A DNA stretch of 45,863 bases. Origin: an uncultured Christensenella sp. (lineage in GTDB: Bacteria; Bacillota; Clostridia; Christensenellales; UBA3700). A program made the position numbers and the translations under genes. The stretch covers positions 1 through 45,863 of the forward strand of contig CASEHD010000014.1 of the NCBI GenBank assembly GCA_949287655.1, read 5' to 3'. A model generated the notes under the pieces. That model ran no database searches. It was not told the origin of the DNA and saw only the letters and a program-made list of their open reading frames with translations. Of the stretch, positions 23,549-33,039 are shown in pieces (position 1 is the stretch's first letter; every line of letters begins with the position of its first letter).

Positions 23549-24373
23549 ATGGATAAACAAAAACTCGATTTTCTCAACGCTAAATCCGACGAGATACGCA
23601 AAATACTTATCGAAATGATAGGTCGCCTGGGCGTCGGACACGTCGGCGGCTCTCTTTCCGTAGTTGATCTGCTGACCGTTTTATATTACGACCTCGCAAA
23701 GGTCGATCCCCGAAATCCCGCTGATCCGGACAGAGACCGCATCGTCATGAGCAAAGGCCACGCAGGTCCCGCGCTCTATGCTGCGCTGGCGTCCAAGGGC
23801 TACTTCCCTATGGACGAAATAAAGACTCTCAACCGTCCCGGCACAAATCTGCCGTCTCATTGCGATATGAACAAGACGATCGGCGTGGATATGACCGCAG
23901 GTTCTCTGGGTCAGGGCATAAGCGCCGCGGTCGGAATGGCTCTCGCCGGAAAGATGGATAAAAAAGATTACCGTGTCTACGCGATAATCGGCGACGGAGA
24001 GTCGCAGGAAGGTCAGGTCTGGGAAGCGCTTATGTTCGCCGGCAATAAAAAGCTGAACAATCTCACCGTCTTCCTCGACAACAACAGAATGCAGATCGAC
24101 GATTACGTCGACAACATAAACAGCGTTGAGCCTTTTGACAAAAAATGCGAAGCGTTCAATATGCAGGCGATCCGCGTCAACGGCCACGATAAGGAAGCGC
24201 TGGAAAAAGCCATCCTCAAAGCTCAGAAGACAAAGGACAAATGCACCTGCATAGTCATGGATACGATAAAAGGCTACGGCGTGCCGTGGGCGGTAAGCAA
24301 GGGCGTCGGAAGCCACAGCTTCACTATCTCCGAAAAGGAATGGAGAGAATTCTGCAATAAGGAGGCGGACTGA
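23549..24373 (+). CDS. Transketolase, N-terminal subunit
   Basis: A 274-residue thiamine-diphosphate-binding half of a split transketolase, which moves two-carbon units between sugar phosphates in the non-oxidative pentose phosphate pathway. It has GHVGGSLS, SKGHAGPALYAAL, the TPP/Mg motif GDGESQEGQVWEA and DNNRMQID. ATG 23549 has GGAGGG five bases upstream; the earlier ATGs lie in or near the promoter -10. Its stop and the start of the next gene share the sequence TGATG, so both halves are made in step. Split transketolases are common in Clostridia and archaea. Confidence 0.95.
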   Translation: MDKQKLDFLNAKSDEIRKILIEMIGRLGVGHVGGSLSVVDLLTVLYYDLAKVDPRNPADPDRDRIVMSKGHAGPALYAALASKGYFPMDEIKTLNRPGTNLPSHCDMNKTIGVDMTAGSLGQGISAAVGMALAGKMDKKDYRVYAIIGDGESQEGQVWEALMFAGNKKLNNLTVFLDNNRMQIDDYVDNINSVEPFDKKCEAFNMQAIRVNGHDKEALEKAILKAQKTKDKCTCIVMDTIKGYGVPWAVSKGVGSHSFTISEKEWREFCNKEAD

Positions 24374-25311
24374 TGCAAGATTTGAAAGAACTGCGCGAGA
24401 TATACTGCGACAGCCTGCTTCAGATGGCTGAAACCAACAAAAATATAGTTGTCGTCGAAGCCGACCTGACCAACTGCATAAAGACGGGTCGTTTCAAGGC
24501 TGCGTACCCCGACAGATTCATAAACGTCGGCATAGCGGAAGCGAATATGATAGGTATATGCGCCGGTCTTTCGACCTGCGGCAAAGTGCCCTTCTGCTCT
24601 TCTTTCGCTCCGTTCGCGACGCGTCGCTGCTACGACCAGATATTCATCTCTGTAGCGTACAGCAGACAGAACGTCAAGATCGTCGGCACCGACCCCGGAA
24701 TAACCGCAGAACTTAACGGCGGCACCCATATGCCTTTCGAGGATATGGGTATAATGAGAAACATACCAAATATGGTCTGCATAGAGCCGACCGACGCGGC
24801 TATGCTGAAATCGCTTATGCCGCAGATAGCGGCGTATAAAGGTCCCGTATACCTGCGCATTATGAGAAAGAAATGCGAGCAGATCTACGGCGACGGCGCG
24901 CAGTTCGATATGTTCAGGGCTTTTACCCTGAGAGAAGGCAGCGACGTCACGATATTCGCCAGCGGTATCATGGTTTCACGCGCGCTGGAGGCGGCGGATA
25001 AACTCAAAAACGAAGGTATTTACGCAGAAGTCGTCAACGTATACTGCTGGAAGCCGATCGACGTCGAAACGATAGTAAAAAGCGTCTCTAAGACAAAATG
25101 TTGCGTAGTCGCCGAAAATCACAATGTACACAACGGATTGTTCGGCGCGGTGTCGGAAGTACTCGCAGCCAACCGCCCCGTTCCCGCCGAAAGCGTTTCA
25201 GTCAAGGATCTGTTCGGCGAGGTCGGCAAGATACCTTACCTCGAAGAGAGATTCGCCCTGCGCTCAAACGATATTTACGACGCGGCGAAAAAGGTCATCG
25301 CGAGAAAGTAA
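24373..25311 (+). CDS. Transketolase, C-terminal subunit
   Basis: A 312-residue partner of the preceding subunit, carrying the pyrimidine-binding domain (NVGIAEANMIGICAGLSTCG, with the catalytic Glu in GIAEAN) and the C-terminal transketolase domain (ASGIMVSRALEAADKL). It overlaps the N-terminal subunit gene by one base. The pair forms the complete enzyme. A terminator hairpin follows 21 bases after the stop. Confidence 0.95.
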   Translation: MQDLKELREIYCDSLLQMAETNKNIVVVEADLTNCIKTGRFKAAYPDRFINVGIAEANMIGICAGLSTCGKVPFCSSFAPFATRRCYDQIFISVAYSRQNVKIVGTDPGITAELNGGTHMPFEDMGIMRNIPNMVCIEPTDAAMLKSLMPQIAAYKGPVYLRIMRKKCEQIYGDGAQFDMFRAFTLREGSDVTIFASGIMVSRALEAADKLKNEGIYAEVVNVYCWKPIDVETIVKSVSKTKCCVVAENHNVHNGLFGAVSEVLAANRPVPAESVSVKDLFGEVGKIPYLEERFALRSNDIYDAAKKVIARK

Positions 25312-25332
25312 ATCATACAATACGGTTAAATT

Positions 25333-25363
25333 AAACGGAGAGCGAAACGCTTTCCGTTTTTCT
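25333..25363 (+). terminator. Terminator of the transketolase operon
   Basis: AAACGGAGAGCG (25333-25344), loop AAA, CGCTTTCCGTTT (25348-25359) and T-rich tail; one G-T pair. Confidence 0.85.
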
Positions 25364-25590
25364 TTACCTTTAATATCCCGGAAACGTAAGCCCTTACGAA
25401 CCGCCGGCGTGTTTGTCTCGCGCCCGCGTTTTAACGGCGCACGGCGGCTTTTGTACGTTTAAGATATTATCCGTATTAAATCAAAACCGCCCTTTCCTTC
25501 GGATTTTGCGGAAAGCCGGCGTTTCCCGCTGTTTTATACGACTGCCGAACGATCCGCGCGATTTTCCGCGCGCCCCGTTTTGCTGACGCA

Positions 25591-25620
25591 AAAAAAGAAG
25601 CGGGAGACCGCTTCTTTTTT
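25591..25620 (-). terminator. Bidirectional terminator of the GPH symporter gene
   Basis: AAAAAAGAAGCGG, loop GAGA, CCGCTTCTTTTTT: a 13-bp stem with A- and T-runs, effective on both strands. Confidence 0.85.
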
Positions 25621-25668
25621 ACCGGACCGGGCCGGTTTATATTATTCAGATCCGATATTAAAATATTA

Positions 25669-27351
25669 TCAGTCCTTTTTGTCGTCGTCAACGCCTGCGG
25701 TATCAGCAACGCGCTCTGCGTTTGAGACGTCGGCGTCCGCCGCGACTTCGCTTGCCGGAGCAACGCTTTCGACAATTTCAACGCCCTCGGCTGCGACTTC
25801 CGCGCCTTCGCCTTCACCCGCGGCTACGCCTGCGACAGCCGCTCTTCTGCGTTCTATCTCAGCCTTTATCTCATCGTATCTCGCGCCGTAAAGGTTGTAT
25901 TTTTTCTTATATACGATATAGCCTATCGCGCAGATCGGGATCGGGATAAGGAACATAAACACACGCAGTATCGTAAGCGAATCGGCATTGAGTACGCCGC
26001 CGTTCGCAACGTCCGCTATCTGTTCATAGCCGCCCGCGCCGTCGTTGAGCGCCGGATTCCACTGGCTGAGTATCTGCGGAAGATTTGCAACCTCAATACC
26101 GATACCGAGAAGGAGCATCGCTATCGCGCCCGCAAACTTGGTAAGAAGGGTCTGTACGGAGAAAATGATACTGTCGCCTCTCTTGCCGTTCAGATATTCG
26201 CCGTAGTCTACGACGTCCGCTATCATAACGGTCGAGCCTATCTGGTTGAGACCGTTGCTGGTCATAAGGAACGCGCCCGCAATGGCGACGATGACGACGT
26301 TTATCCATCTTGCCGCGCCGTTGCCTATCGAGCCGTACTCGGGTTTGAGGATAAAGAATACCAGGAACAGCGCCGCCATGCCTATCATTGCCATAAAGTA
26401 GTTGGCGCCGTAGATCTTCTCTCTGGGTATCTTCTTCGTAATGAGGTTGTAGAAGAACATCGCTATGCCCTGACCCGTGCAGGCGACTATCGTGAACACC
26501 GTATAACCTACGTTGGGGTCGAGTATTCCCATAGCGTCGTTGCCGTAGTATATGAATATATAAAGGATCTGGAAAAGCGATATCGTCGTCGCCGAACAGA
26601 ACAAAACGTAGGAGACCGCATAAGATCTCAGCTGATCGTTGCTTTTGAAGAAATTGAATATCTCTTTTATGCCGACGTCCTCTGAAGGTATCTTGTATCT
26701 TTCCTTATTGCAGAGAACGGTGACCGTTATAAAGCAGAACATAAGTATCGCAACGATGATGCCCATCGCAAGGTATGCGGTCTTTACGCCGTATTTGGGC
26801 GCGATAAGAGGCATGCACAGCGAGGTACCGATCGTAGACGCGACGAAACCGCCGAAACCGCCGACGAGCTTTGCAAGCGAGCTGAGCTTATTGCGCTCTT
26901 CCGTCGAGTTGGCGATCGTCGGGATCATGGACCAGAACGGAACGTCGACGACGGTGAACGTCATGCCCCAGAGCACATACATGAATATGTAGTAGAAATA
27001 TCTGACTCCTTCAGCGGTCGTCTCAGTATCCAGAGGAATGAACATGGCGACCAGCGTCACCGCGTTGAGAAGCGCGCCGACAGCTATCCACGGACGGAAT
27101 TTACCCCATCTTTTGCTGGATTTCGTATTGTTTACGAGAGTCGCGAGAAGCGGGTCGTTGATGGTATCCCAGATCTTGGCGATGACGAACGCAAACGTAA
27201 GAACGAGCGCGTTAAGTCCCATATAGACGTTAAGATACGCAAGAAAAAACACGTTGATGCAGTTGTTGCTCAATTCTCTGCCGAGAGAGCCGAGCGAATA
27301 GGTGATATTTTCACCCCAGGTAAGCCCTTTATTCAAAGCTTTGGAACTCAT
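25669..27351 (-). CDS. GPH-family sugar:cation symporter
   Basis: A 560-residue transporter with about 12 membrane helices, of the glycoside-pentoside-hexuronide:cation symporter family within the major facilitator superfamily. Typical parts are GLGRELSNN-like LGSLGRELSNNCINVFFLAY, AKIWDTINDPLLATLV and SKRWGKFRPWI near the N-terminus. Such carriers bring oligosaccharides or glycosides in with sodium or protons. The last 60 residues form an unusual Ala/Glu/Val-rich, acidic cytoplasmic tail. AGGAG lies before the ATG; it is a single-gene unit with its own promoter. The GH13 and GH2 genes nearby suggest an alpha- or beta-glycoside cargo, but the substrate is not shown by sequence. Confidence 0.88.
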   Translation of the reverse strand: MSSKALNKGLTWGENITYSLGSLGRELSNNCINVFFLAYLNVYMGLNALVLTFAFVIAKIWDTINDPLLATLVNNTKSSKRWGKFRPWIAVGALLNAVTLVAMFIPLDTETTAEGVRYFYYIFMYVLWGMTFTVVDVPFWSMIPTIANSTEERNKLSSLAKLVGGFGGFVASTIGTSLCMPLIAPKYGVKTAYLAMGIIVAILMFCFITVTVLCNKERYKIPSEDVGIKEIFNFFKSNDQLRSYAVSYVLFCSATTISLFQILYIFIYYGNDAMGILDPNVGYTVFTIVACTGQGIAMFFYNLITKKIPREKIYGANYFMAMIGMAALFLVFFILKPEYGSIGNGAARWINVVIVAIAGAFLMTSNGLNQIGSTVMIADVVDYGEYLNGKRGDSIIFSVQTLLTKFAGAIAMLLLGIGIEVANLPQILSQWNPALNDGAGGYEQIADVANGGVLNADSLTILRVFMFLIPIPICAIGYIVYKKKYNLYGARYDEIKAEIERRRAAVAGVAAGEGEGAEVAAEGVEIVESVAPASEVAADADVSNAERVADTAGVDDDKKD

Positions 27352-27379
27352 AACCTTCTCCTTTTACCTTATTAGATTA

Positions 27380-27409
27380 ATTTTAACACACGCGGCGCGC
27401 GCTTTTCAA
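27380..27409 (-). promoter_or_regulatory. Promoter of the GPH symporter gene
   Basis: Minus strand: TTGAAA (27409-27404), 18 bases, TAAAAT (27385-27380). Confidence 0.65.
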
Positions 27410-27591
27410 CAATATGCAAATATAAAATCGCTGAAAATTGCGACCTTTTTTGTATATATATTTTCCTTAAATCGACAGTTTTTCTTTAAAAGTCAAAAAT
27501 ATTCCGCGTTTTCGCCGTTATTTCGGGCAAAAACGCGGTTGTTCGTGTCAGGCAAATATTAAAGGTGCGGAACGGCTTCTTTATTCAGCTT

Positions 27592-29316
27592 TCATATATG
27601 GTAGACAACCGCTTCGAAAGGTCTCAGTTTTCTGTTTCCCAGCGGGAGGACCTCGTCGTAGTTGCATATCTCCGCGTGCGCGCTTTTGCCTTTCCACTCG
27701 TCCGGCAGTCTGAACTGCACCGGTTTATTCGTAAAATTGCATATGACCGCAAGCGCGGATCCTCCCAGCCTGCGTTCGTAAACGTATATCTTTTCGCTGC
27801 CGGCGTAGTACTCTTTGAACTCTCCGTCCGTCACGAATTCGTTGCCCAGACGGTATTTTATCATCCTCTTATAGAAGGTCAGCACGCTTTGCGGATCCCG
27901 CTTTTGCAGGTCCACGTTTTTGTATACGTAATTCGGATTCACGGTCATCCACGGCGTAACGCCTTCCGCGGTAAATCCCGCGTTCGCTTCGCCCGACCAC
28001 TGCATCGGGGTGCGCGCGTGGTCTCTCGCGACCTTGGACAGCACCTTGCTAGCCACCGGGATAAGGAAAGGAGCTTTTTTCAGCGCTTTGAATACGTTGA
28101 CGGAAAGCACGTCCTTGTAGACTTCAGTAGACTTCATCACGGGTTTTTCACGCTCGTCGCAGGTCTTAAGATATTTAGCTTCTTTTACCGGAATATTGGT
28201 CATGCCTATCTCCTGCCCCTGGTATACGAACGGCACTCCCCTTTGCATATAAAGCGCGACCGCGAGCATCTTCGCCGCCTCGTCGAAATGTCCCGTGCAG
28301 TCGTAGCGTACGAATCTGGGCACACAGCGCGGCTGATCGTGGTTTTCAAGAAACAGCGTCGGCGCGCAGGTCGCGGGAAGCGCCTGCCAGCGCGCCCATA
28401 TGCGTTTGAGCTTTTTCAGGCTTATCTTATGCGGCAGCACCTGACAATATCTGTCCGCGTTCGTATGCTCGAACGAGAACACGCAGTCCAGCTCACCGAC
28501 CTTTTCGTCGATGTATCCCGCGGCGTTTTTACTGGTTATGCCCATCGCCTCGCCTACCATGGTCGTATCGTATCTGTTCCACGACCTGTCCGCAAGCTCT
28601 TTTATAAACTTATGATAGTTTTCGGTAAGGCAATATTGCTCGAAACCTATCAGCGGCAGTTTGATCTTGCCGTCCGGAAGGCCGTCTTTTTTGGATATAT
28701 AGGTGATGACGTCGCATCTGAACCCGTCGACCCCTTTTTCAAACCAGAAATTACATATATCCGCTACTTCCTGTCTGACCTTGGGGTTGTTCCAGTTAAG
28801 GTCGGGCTGCTTGTAGGAGAACAGGTGCATATACCATTCGTCCGTCTCCTTTTCGTACTTCCACGCGGGTCCGAGGAAATTCGACATCCAGTTGTTGGGC
28901 GGACGATTGCCCTTTTTGCCCTTGCCTCTCTTCCAGTAATAGTAATCGCGGTAAGGGTTATCCTTACTCTTTCTGCTCTCTTTGAACCAGTTGTGTTCGT
29001 CCGACGTATGGTTTACGACAAGGTCCATTATCAGTTTTATCCCGCGATCGTGCAGCCCCTTTATCAGCTCCTCGAAATCCGCCATCGTGCCGAATTCGTC
29101 CATAATGTCGCGGTAGTCGCTGATGTCGTAACCGTTATCGTCGTTGGGCGACTTATAGCAAGGCGACAGCCACACAGCCGTTATGCCCAGTTCTTTCAGA
29201 TAGTCGAGTTTTGAAATAATGCCTCTGAGATCGCCTATTCCGTCGCCGTTCGAATCGCAGAAGCTGCGCGGATAGATCTGATAAAAAAAGCTGTCTTTAT
29301 ACCATCTTGTCTTCAT
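27592..29316 (-). CDS. GH13 alpha-glucosidase (oligo-1,6-glucosidase type)
   Basis: A 574-residue cytoplasmic family GH13 enzyme that cuts alpha-glucosidic bonds of short oligosaccharides. The N-terminal FFYQIYPRSFCDSNGDGIGDL is characteristic, and the catalytic triad is in place: nucleophile Asp202 (GFRCDV), acid/base Glu256 (MVGEAMG) and Asp327 (LENHDQPR). DLVVNHTSDEH is the first conserved region. It is the last gene of the cysK-comF-GH13 unit: its ATG at 29316 lies inside the end of comF (20-base overlap). The exact linkage (1,6 or 1,4, or trehalose-type) cannot be told by eye. Confidence 0.9.
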   Translation of the reverse strand: MKTRWYKDSFFYQIYPRSFCDSNGDGIGDLRGIISKLDYLKELGITAVWLSPCYKSPNDDNGYDISDYRDIMDEFGTMADFEELIKGLHDRGIKLIMDLVVNHTSDEHNWFKESRKSKDNPYRDYYYWKRGKGKKGNRPPNNWMSNFLGPAWKYEKETDEWYMHLFSYKQPDLNWNNPKVRQEVADICNFWFEKGVDGFRCDVITYISKKDGLPDGKIKLPLIGFEQYCLTENYHKFIKELADRSWNRYDTTMVGEAMGITSKNAAGYIDEKVGELDCVFSFEHTNADRYCQVLPHKISLKKLKRIWARWQALPATCAPTLFLENHDQPRCVPRFVRYDCTGHFDEAAKMLAVALYMQRGVPFVYQGQEIGMTNIPVKEAKYLKTCDEREKPVMKSTEVYKDVLSVNVFKALKKAPFLIPVASKVLSKVARDHARTPMQWSGEANAGFTAEGVTPWMTVNPNYVYKNVDLQKRDPQSVLTFYKRMIKYRLGNEFVTDGEFKEYYAGSEKIYVYERRLGGSALAVICNFTNKPVQFRLPDEWKGKSAHAEICNYDEVLPLGNRKLRPFEAVVYHI

Positions 29317-30109
29317 GATTTTCCTCCCCGTCGCCCGTCTCTGACGGAACTTTGTATCTTGTGCTTGCGAACGTGAGCACGCTTACGCTCTTTGCCTTTG
29401 CCTTGAGAAGTATTCCCGCGACTTCGCTCGCGGTCGCGCCCGTAGTAAGAACGTCGTCTATAAGAAGAATCCGCCTTCCCTTTACCGCCGCTTTGTCCGC
29501 GACCTTGTACGCTCCCTTTACGTTTTCCTCTCTCGCGATATGCCCCAGTTTCGCCTGTCTTTCGTTGTCCTTTATCTTTACGACGACGCCGTTCATATAG
29601 TCGAGTTTAAGCGACGACGATATCTCCCTTGCCAGAAGATCCGCCTGATTATATCCTCTTTCGCGTTTCCGCTTTGAAGATAACGGCACCGCTATCACTG
29701 AGTCGCAGTCGTACCCTTCGTCCAGATATTTATCCTCCATCATCGCGGCAAGGTATTTCGCTAAATACCTCTTCCCGCCGAATTTCAACCCTCGCACCAG
29801 GTCGACCGCGCTCTTTTCGTAAACGCATACCGACCTCGCGAATCCGAAGTGCCTGTCGTTGTTCTGACAGGTGTTGCAGTACTCAGCCTCGTTCAGCAGC
29901 ACCCTGCCGCACTTTCCGCATATATCGCCGTCGTTGAGCGGCAATTTTGCCAGACATTCCGGGCACAGCCCGCTTCTGGTCTTATCCTTAAGTTCCCTGC
30001 CGCACAAAATACAGTTGCAATCGTCGACAAACAGCAATTTCGCAATACGTGTCAACAAAACTCTTGCCTTTTCTGACGGCTTTACGCCGTAAGGAAGATA
30101 CTTTTCCAT
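29297..30109 (-). CDS. comF: ComF-family phosphoribosyltransferase-like protein
   Basis: A 270-residue protein with two N-terminal cysteine pairs-of-pairs (Cys33/36/49/52 and Cys64/67/78/81) likely to bind zinc, and a C-terminal phosphoribosyltransferase fold with the PRPP loop ILLIDDVLTTGATASEV (214-230). ComF acts in DNA uptake in competent bacteria, probably with the ComFA helicase and primosomal proteins. The frame is open far upstream, but ATG 30109 overlaps the cysK stop as TGATG and yields the standard length, so it is preferred. Its end overlaps the GH13 gene. The company of cysK and GH13 is unusual; comF more often sits with comFA, which is absent here. Confidence 0.88.
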   Translation of the reverse strand: MEKYLPYGVKPSEKARVLLTRIAKLLFVDDCNCILCGRELKDKTRSGLCPECLAKLPLNDGDICGKCGRVLLNEAEYCNTCQNNDRHFGFARSVCVYEKSAVDLVRGLKFGGKRYLAKYLAAMMEDKYLDEGYDCDSVIAVPLSSKRKRERGYNQADLLAREISSSLKLDYMNGVVVKIKDNERQAKLGHIAREENVKGAYKVADKAAVKGRRILLIDDVLTTGATASEVAGILLKAKAKSVSVLTFASTRYKVPSETGDGEENHEDKMV

Positions 30110-31029
30110 CAATCGAAAAGACCGGTCGACATATATCTTTCGCCGCCGTCCGGGAGTATCACTACCACGCGTCTGCCCGCGTTTTCCTCTCTTTTCGCGA
30201 CCTCTATCGCCGCCGCGAGCGCCGCGCCCGAAGATATGCCGCACAGCAGACCTTCTGTTTTCGCCAGTTCCCTCGCGACCTCTTTTGCGCGTTCGTCGGA
30301 GATGTCGATTATCTCGTCTATAACGCTTTTGTCGAGAGCGTCCGGTACAAAATTCGCTCCTATACCCTGAATTGCGTGCGATCCCGCGTAGCCTTTGGTC
30401 AAAAGCGGGCTCGCCGCCGGCTCCACCGCGACGACCTTTACCGCCGCGTTATTTTGCTTTAAGACTCTACCCGTACCGCTCAGCGTGCCTCCGGTACCGA
30501 CCGAAGCTACGAATATGTCCACCTTTCCGTCGGTATCCGCGATTATCTCCTTTGCGGTGGTCAGTTCGTGCGCCCTCGGGTTGGCGGGATTCGCGAACTG
30601 GTTGGCGATATATCCGCCCTTTTCCTCAGCCAGTTTCTCGGCCTTGTCCAGCGCTCCCTGCATACCGTCCCCGGCAGGCGTAAGCACCACGGTCGCGCCC
30701 AGCGCGGCGACCAGCTTTCTCCTTTCCACGCTCATGCTTTCGGGCATCACGAGTATTACCTCGTAACCTTTCAGCGCGCCTATGAACGCAAGACCTATCC
30801 CGGTGTTGCCCGAAGTCGGCTCGATAATCGTGCCGCCCTTTTTGAGTTTGCCGTCCCTTTCCGCCTGCGCGATTATCTCAACCGCGACCCTGTCCTTTAC
30901 GCTGTAAGGATTGAAACTTTCGACCTTGGCGCATATCTCCGCTTGCAAAGCGTACTTTTTACCGATCTTGTTAAGCCTCACCAGCGGCGTTCTTCCGACC
31001 AGTTCGGCGGCGCTTTCGTATATCTTCAT
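30109..31029 (-). CDS. cysK: Cysteine synthase A (O-acetylserine sulfhydrylase)
   Basis: A 306-residue PLP enzyme that makes cysteine from O-acetylserine and sulfide in the cytoplasm. Lys45 in NPYSVKDRVA is the expected PLP lysine, EPTSGNTGIGLA binds the substrate and VGTGGTLSGTGR holds the cofactor phosphate. The length is normal. It is the first gene of an operon with comF and GH13, driven by the promoter at 31056-31084, and has an AGAGAGG ribosome site. No T-box or other leader fits in the short 5' region. Confidence 0.95.
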   Translation of the reverse strand: MKIYESAAELVGRTPLVRLNKIGKKYALQAEICAKVESFNPYSVKDRVAVEIIAQAERDGKLKKGGTIIEPTSGNTGIGLAFIGALKGYEVILVMPESMSVERRKLVAALGATVVLTPAGDGMQGALDKAEKLAEEKGGYIANQFANPANPRAHELTTAKEIIADTDGKVDIFVASVGTGGTLSGTGRVLKQNNAAVKVVAVEPAASPLLTKGYAGSHAIQGIGANFVPDALDKSVIDEIIDISDERAKEVARELAKTEGLLCGISSGAALAAAIEVAKREENAGRRVVVILPDGGERYMSTGLFD

Positions 31030-31055
31030 ATAATACCTCTCTTAATCCTATCTAA

Positions 31056-31084
31056 ATGATATACTATTTTTTCCGCCTTTACAA
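31056..31084 (-). promoter_or_regulatory. Promoter of the cysK operon
   Basis: Minus strand: TTGTAA (31084-31079), 17 bases, TATCAT (31061-31056). Confidence 0.6.
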
Positions 31085-31134
31085 TACCCGTACGGTTATT
31101 TTTTACGCTTTTACGCGCTTTTTTAAATCGAATA

Positions 31135-31163
31135 TTGAAAACGGCGCGGCGTTATTGTATAAT
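31135..31163 (+). promoter_or_regulatory. Promoter of the GH2 gene
   Basis: TTGAAA (31135-31140), 17 bases, TATAAT (31158-31163), diverging from the cysK promoter. Confidence 0.75.
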
Positions 31164-31180
31164 TATTGACGGAGGCGACT

Positions 31181-32902
31181 ATGAACAATCTGAAAACTAT
31201 ATGGTCGGATACCCCCGACTTATCGCAGTATCCCCGTCCTCAGATGGTCAGGGACAGCTACTTTTCGCTGAACGGCGAATGGGATTATAAGATAATAAAA
31301 GGCGATCTTTCGTATAAACCGGAAGAAAGCGAAGTTTACGACGGCAAAATCGTCGTGCCTTTCGCGCCCGAAAGCTTTTTATCCGGAGTGAACCGCACGC
31401 TGATGCCCGACGAAGTCCTTGTCTACCGCACCTTTTTCAAAAAAGAGCAAGGCGGCGTCGCGCTGCTTCATTTCGGCGCGGTCGACTATAAATGCAAAGT
31501 CTACGTGAACGGATATTCCGCCGCGGAACATACAGGCGGCTACACCCCGTTCGAATGCGAGATACAGAAGTATATGAGAGATGGCGAAAACGAACTTATC
31601 GTATGCGTTACCGACCCGTCCGACACAAAGCCGATAAGCCGCGGAAAACAGGCGACGAACCACGGCGGGATATGGTATACCCCAACCAGCGGAATATGGC
31701 AGAGCGTATGGATGGAATACCTGCCCGAGGAATACGTAAAACGGATAAAATACACCTCCGACATAGATGCTATGACGGTGGAAATTACTGCAGAGATCAA
31801 CACGGGAGCCAAAAATTTTAAAGTCATAACTCATGACGGTAAAGTCTTTGACAGCGTAGACGGTAAGGTCACGTTGGACTGCAAAAACTGCGGTCTGTGG
31901 TCGCCGGAATCCCCCTCTCTCTATCCTTTCGAGATAACGGTCGGCAAAGATAAAGTCGGCAGCTATTTTGCGCTGAGACGCTTTTCCGTCGGCAGGCGAA
32001 AGGACGGAAAATATTGCTTTACTCTCAACGGAAAACCGTATTTTATGACAGGACTTCTCGACCAGGGATACTGGTCGGACGGGCTGTATACCGCGCCCAG
32101 CGACGAAGCGCTCGTCTACGACATCGAGCTCGCGAAAAAATGCGGCTTCAACACGCTGAGAAAACATATTAAGATAGAGCCTCTGAGGTGGTATTTCCAT
32201 TGCGACAGGCTGGGCATGATAGTGTGGCAGGACTTCGTCAACGGCGGCGGAGGGTTCAATCCTCTCGCTTCTTTGATCCTGCCGAATATCGGAATACGGA
32301 TAAAGGACAGCCATTACGGTTTTTACCGCAGAAAGGACAAGGAAGGGCGTGACCTGTATTATAAGGAGATGAAAGAGGTCGTCGACCTCCTCGGCAGCTG
32401 TCCGTGCATAGCTCTCTGGACCCCTTTCAACGAAGCATGGGGACAGTTCGACAGTTTAAAGGTATGTGACTACCTGCGCTCTCTCGACGACACGAGGCTC
32501 ATAGACCATGCGAGCGGCTGGAGCGATCAGGGCGGCGAAATAAGGAGCATTCACAAATATTTCGTGCCTTTCAGAATGCCCAAAAGGGAAAAACGCCCGG
32601 TCGTGCTGAGCGAATTCGGCGGTTACAGCATGAAGGTTGAAGATCACTCTTTCTCCGACAAGATATTCGGCTACGCCATATATAAAGAAACCGACAAACT
32701 GAACGCCGCGATAACAAATCTGTGGAAAAAAGAACTGCTGCCGGCAAAAAAGCAAGGGCTTTGCGCGTCGATATACACCCAGCTTTCAGACGTGCAGAGC
32801 GAAGTAAACGGGCTCGTGACCTACGACCGCAGAGTCGTAAAAGTAGACGAAAAAACCTTAGAAGAACTCAACGGAAAACTCATAAAAGAATTTTCGGAAT
32901 AA
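31181..32902 (+). CDS. GH2-family glycoside hydrolase
   Basis: A 573-residue cytoplasmic GH2 enzyme with a sugar-binding jelly-roll, an immunoglobulin-like domain and a TIM barrel. The acid/base Glu418 is in WTPFNEAWGQF and the nucleophile Glu478 in VLSEFGGYS. It is much shorter than LacZ and lacks its C-terminal domains; the overall size is like beta-glucuronidase, but specificity (beta-galactoside, glucuronide or other) cannot be read from the sequence. ATG 31181 is five bases after GGAGG; a TTG five codons earlier is upstream of that site and is rejected. Single gene with its own promoter and terminator. Confidence 0.88.
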   Translation: MNNLKTIWSDTPDLSQYPRPQMVRDSYFSLNGEWDYKIIKGDLSYKPEESEVYDGKIVVPFAPESFLSGVNRTLMPDEVLVYRTFFKKEQGGVALLHFGAVDYKCKVYVNGYSAAEHTGGYTPFECEIQKYMRDGENELIVCVTDPSDTKPISRGKQATNHGGIWYTPTSGIWQSVWMEYLPEEYVKRIKYTSDIDAMTVEITAEINTGAKNFKVITHDGKVFDSVDGKVTLDCKNCGLWSPESPSLYPFEITVGKDKVGSYFALRRFSVGRRKDGKYCFTLNGKPYFMTGLLDQGYWSDGLYTAPSDEALVYDIELAKKCGFNTLRKHIKIEPLRWYFHCDRLGMIVWQDFVNGGGGFNPLASLILPNIGIRIKDSHYGFYRRKDKEGRDLYYKEMKEVVDLLGSCPCIALWTPFNEAWGQFDSLKVCDYLRSLDDTRLIDHASGWSDQGGEIRSIHKYFVPFRMPKREKRPVVLSEFGGYSMKVEDHSFSDKIFGYAIYKETDKLNAAITNLWKKELLPAKKQGLCASIYTQLSDVQSEVNGLVTYDRRVVKVDEKTLEELNGKLIKEFSE

Positions 32903-32968
32903 CTATGATCGCGATAAGAATTCATTAAAGATTCCGAATCCTTTATGCGTAAATTCATATCAGACATT

Positions 32969-33002
32969 AAATATGCGCCGCAAAATTTCGCGGCGCATAT
33001 TT
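32969..33002. terminator. Terminator between convergent GH2 and TPR genes
   Basis: A perfect 13-bp stem AAATATGCGCCGC / GCGGCGCATATTT (32969-32981 and 32990-33002) with an eight-base loop; it can serve both genes. Confidence 0.75.
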
Positions 33003-33039
33003 CCGTTATTCTTTAAACTTTTCTTCTGAAAACGCAAAC

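Larger units (their letters stand above)
25312..25668. other. Intergenic region with two convergent terminators
   Basis: Between the convergent transketolase and GPH symporter genes. Apart from the two terminators listed separately there is no supported gene; a minus frame over 25476-25817 is a shadow of the symporter tail. Confidence 0.5.

Noticed and set aside
27565..29214. A 549-residue plus-strand frame
   Set aside because: It is antisense to the GH13 gene, whose catalytic motifs are all present.
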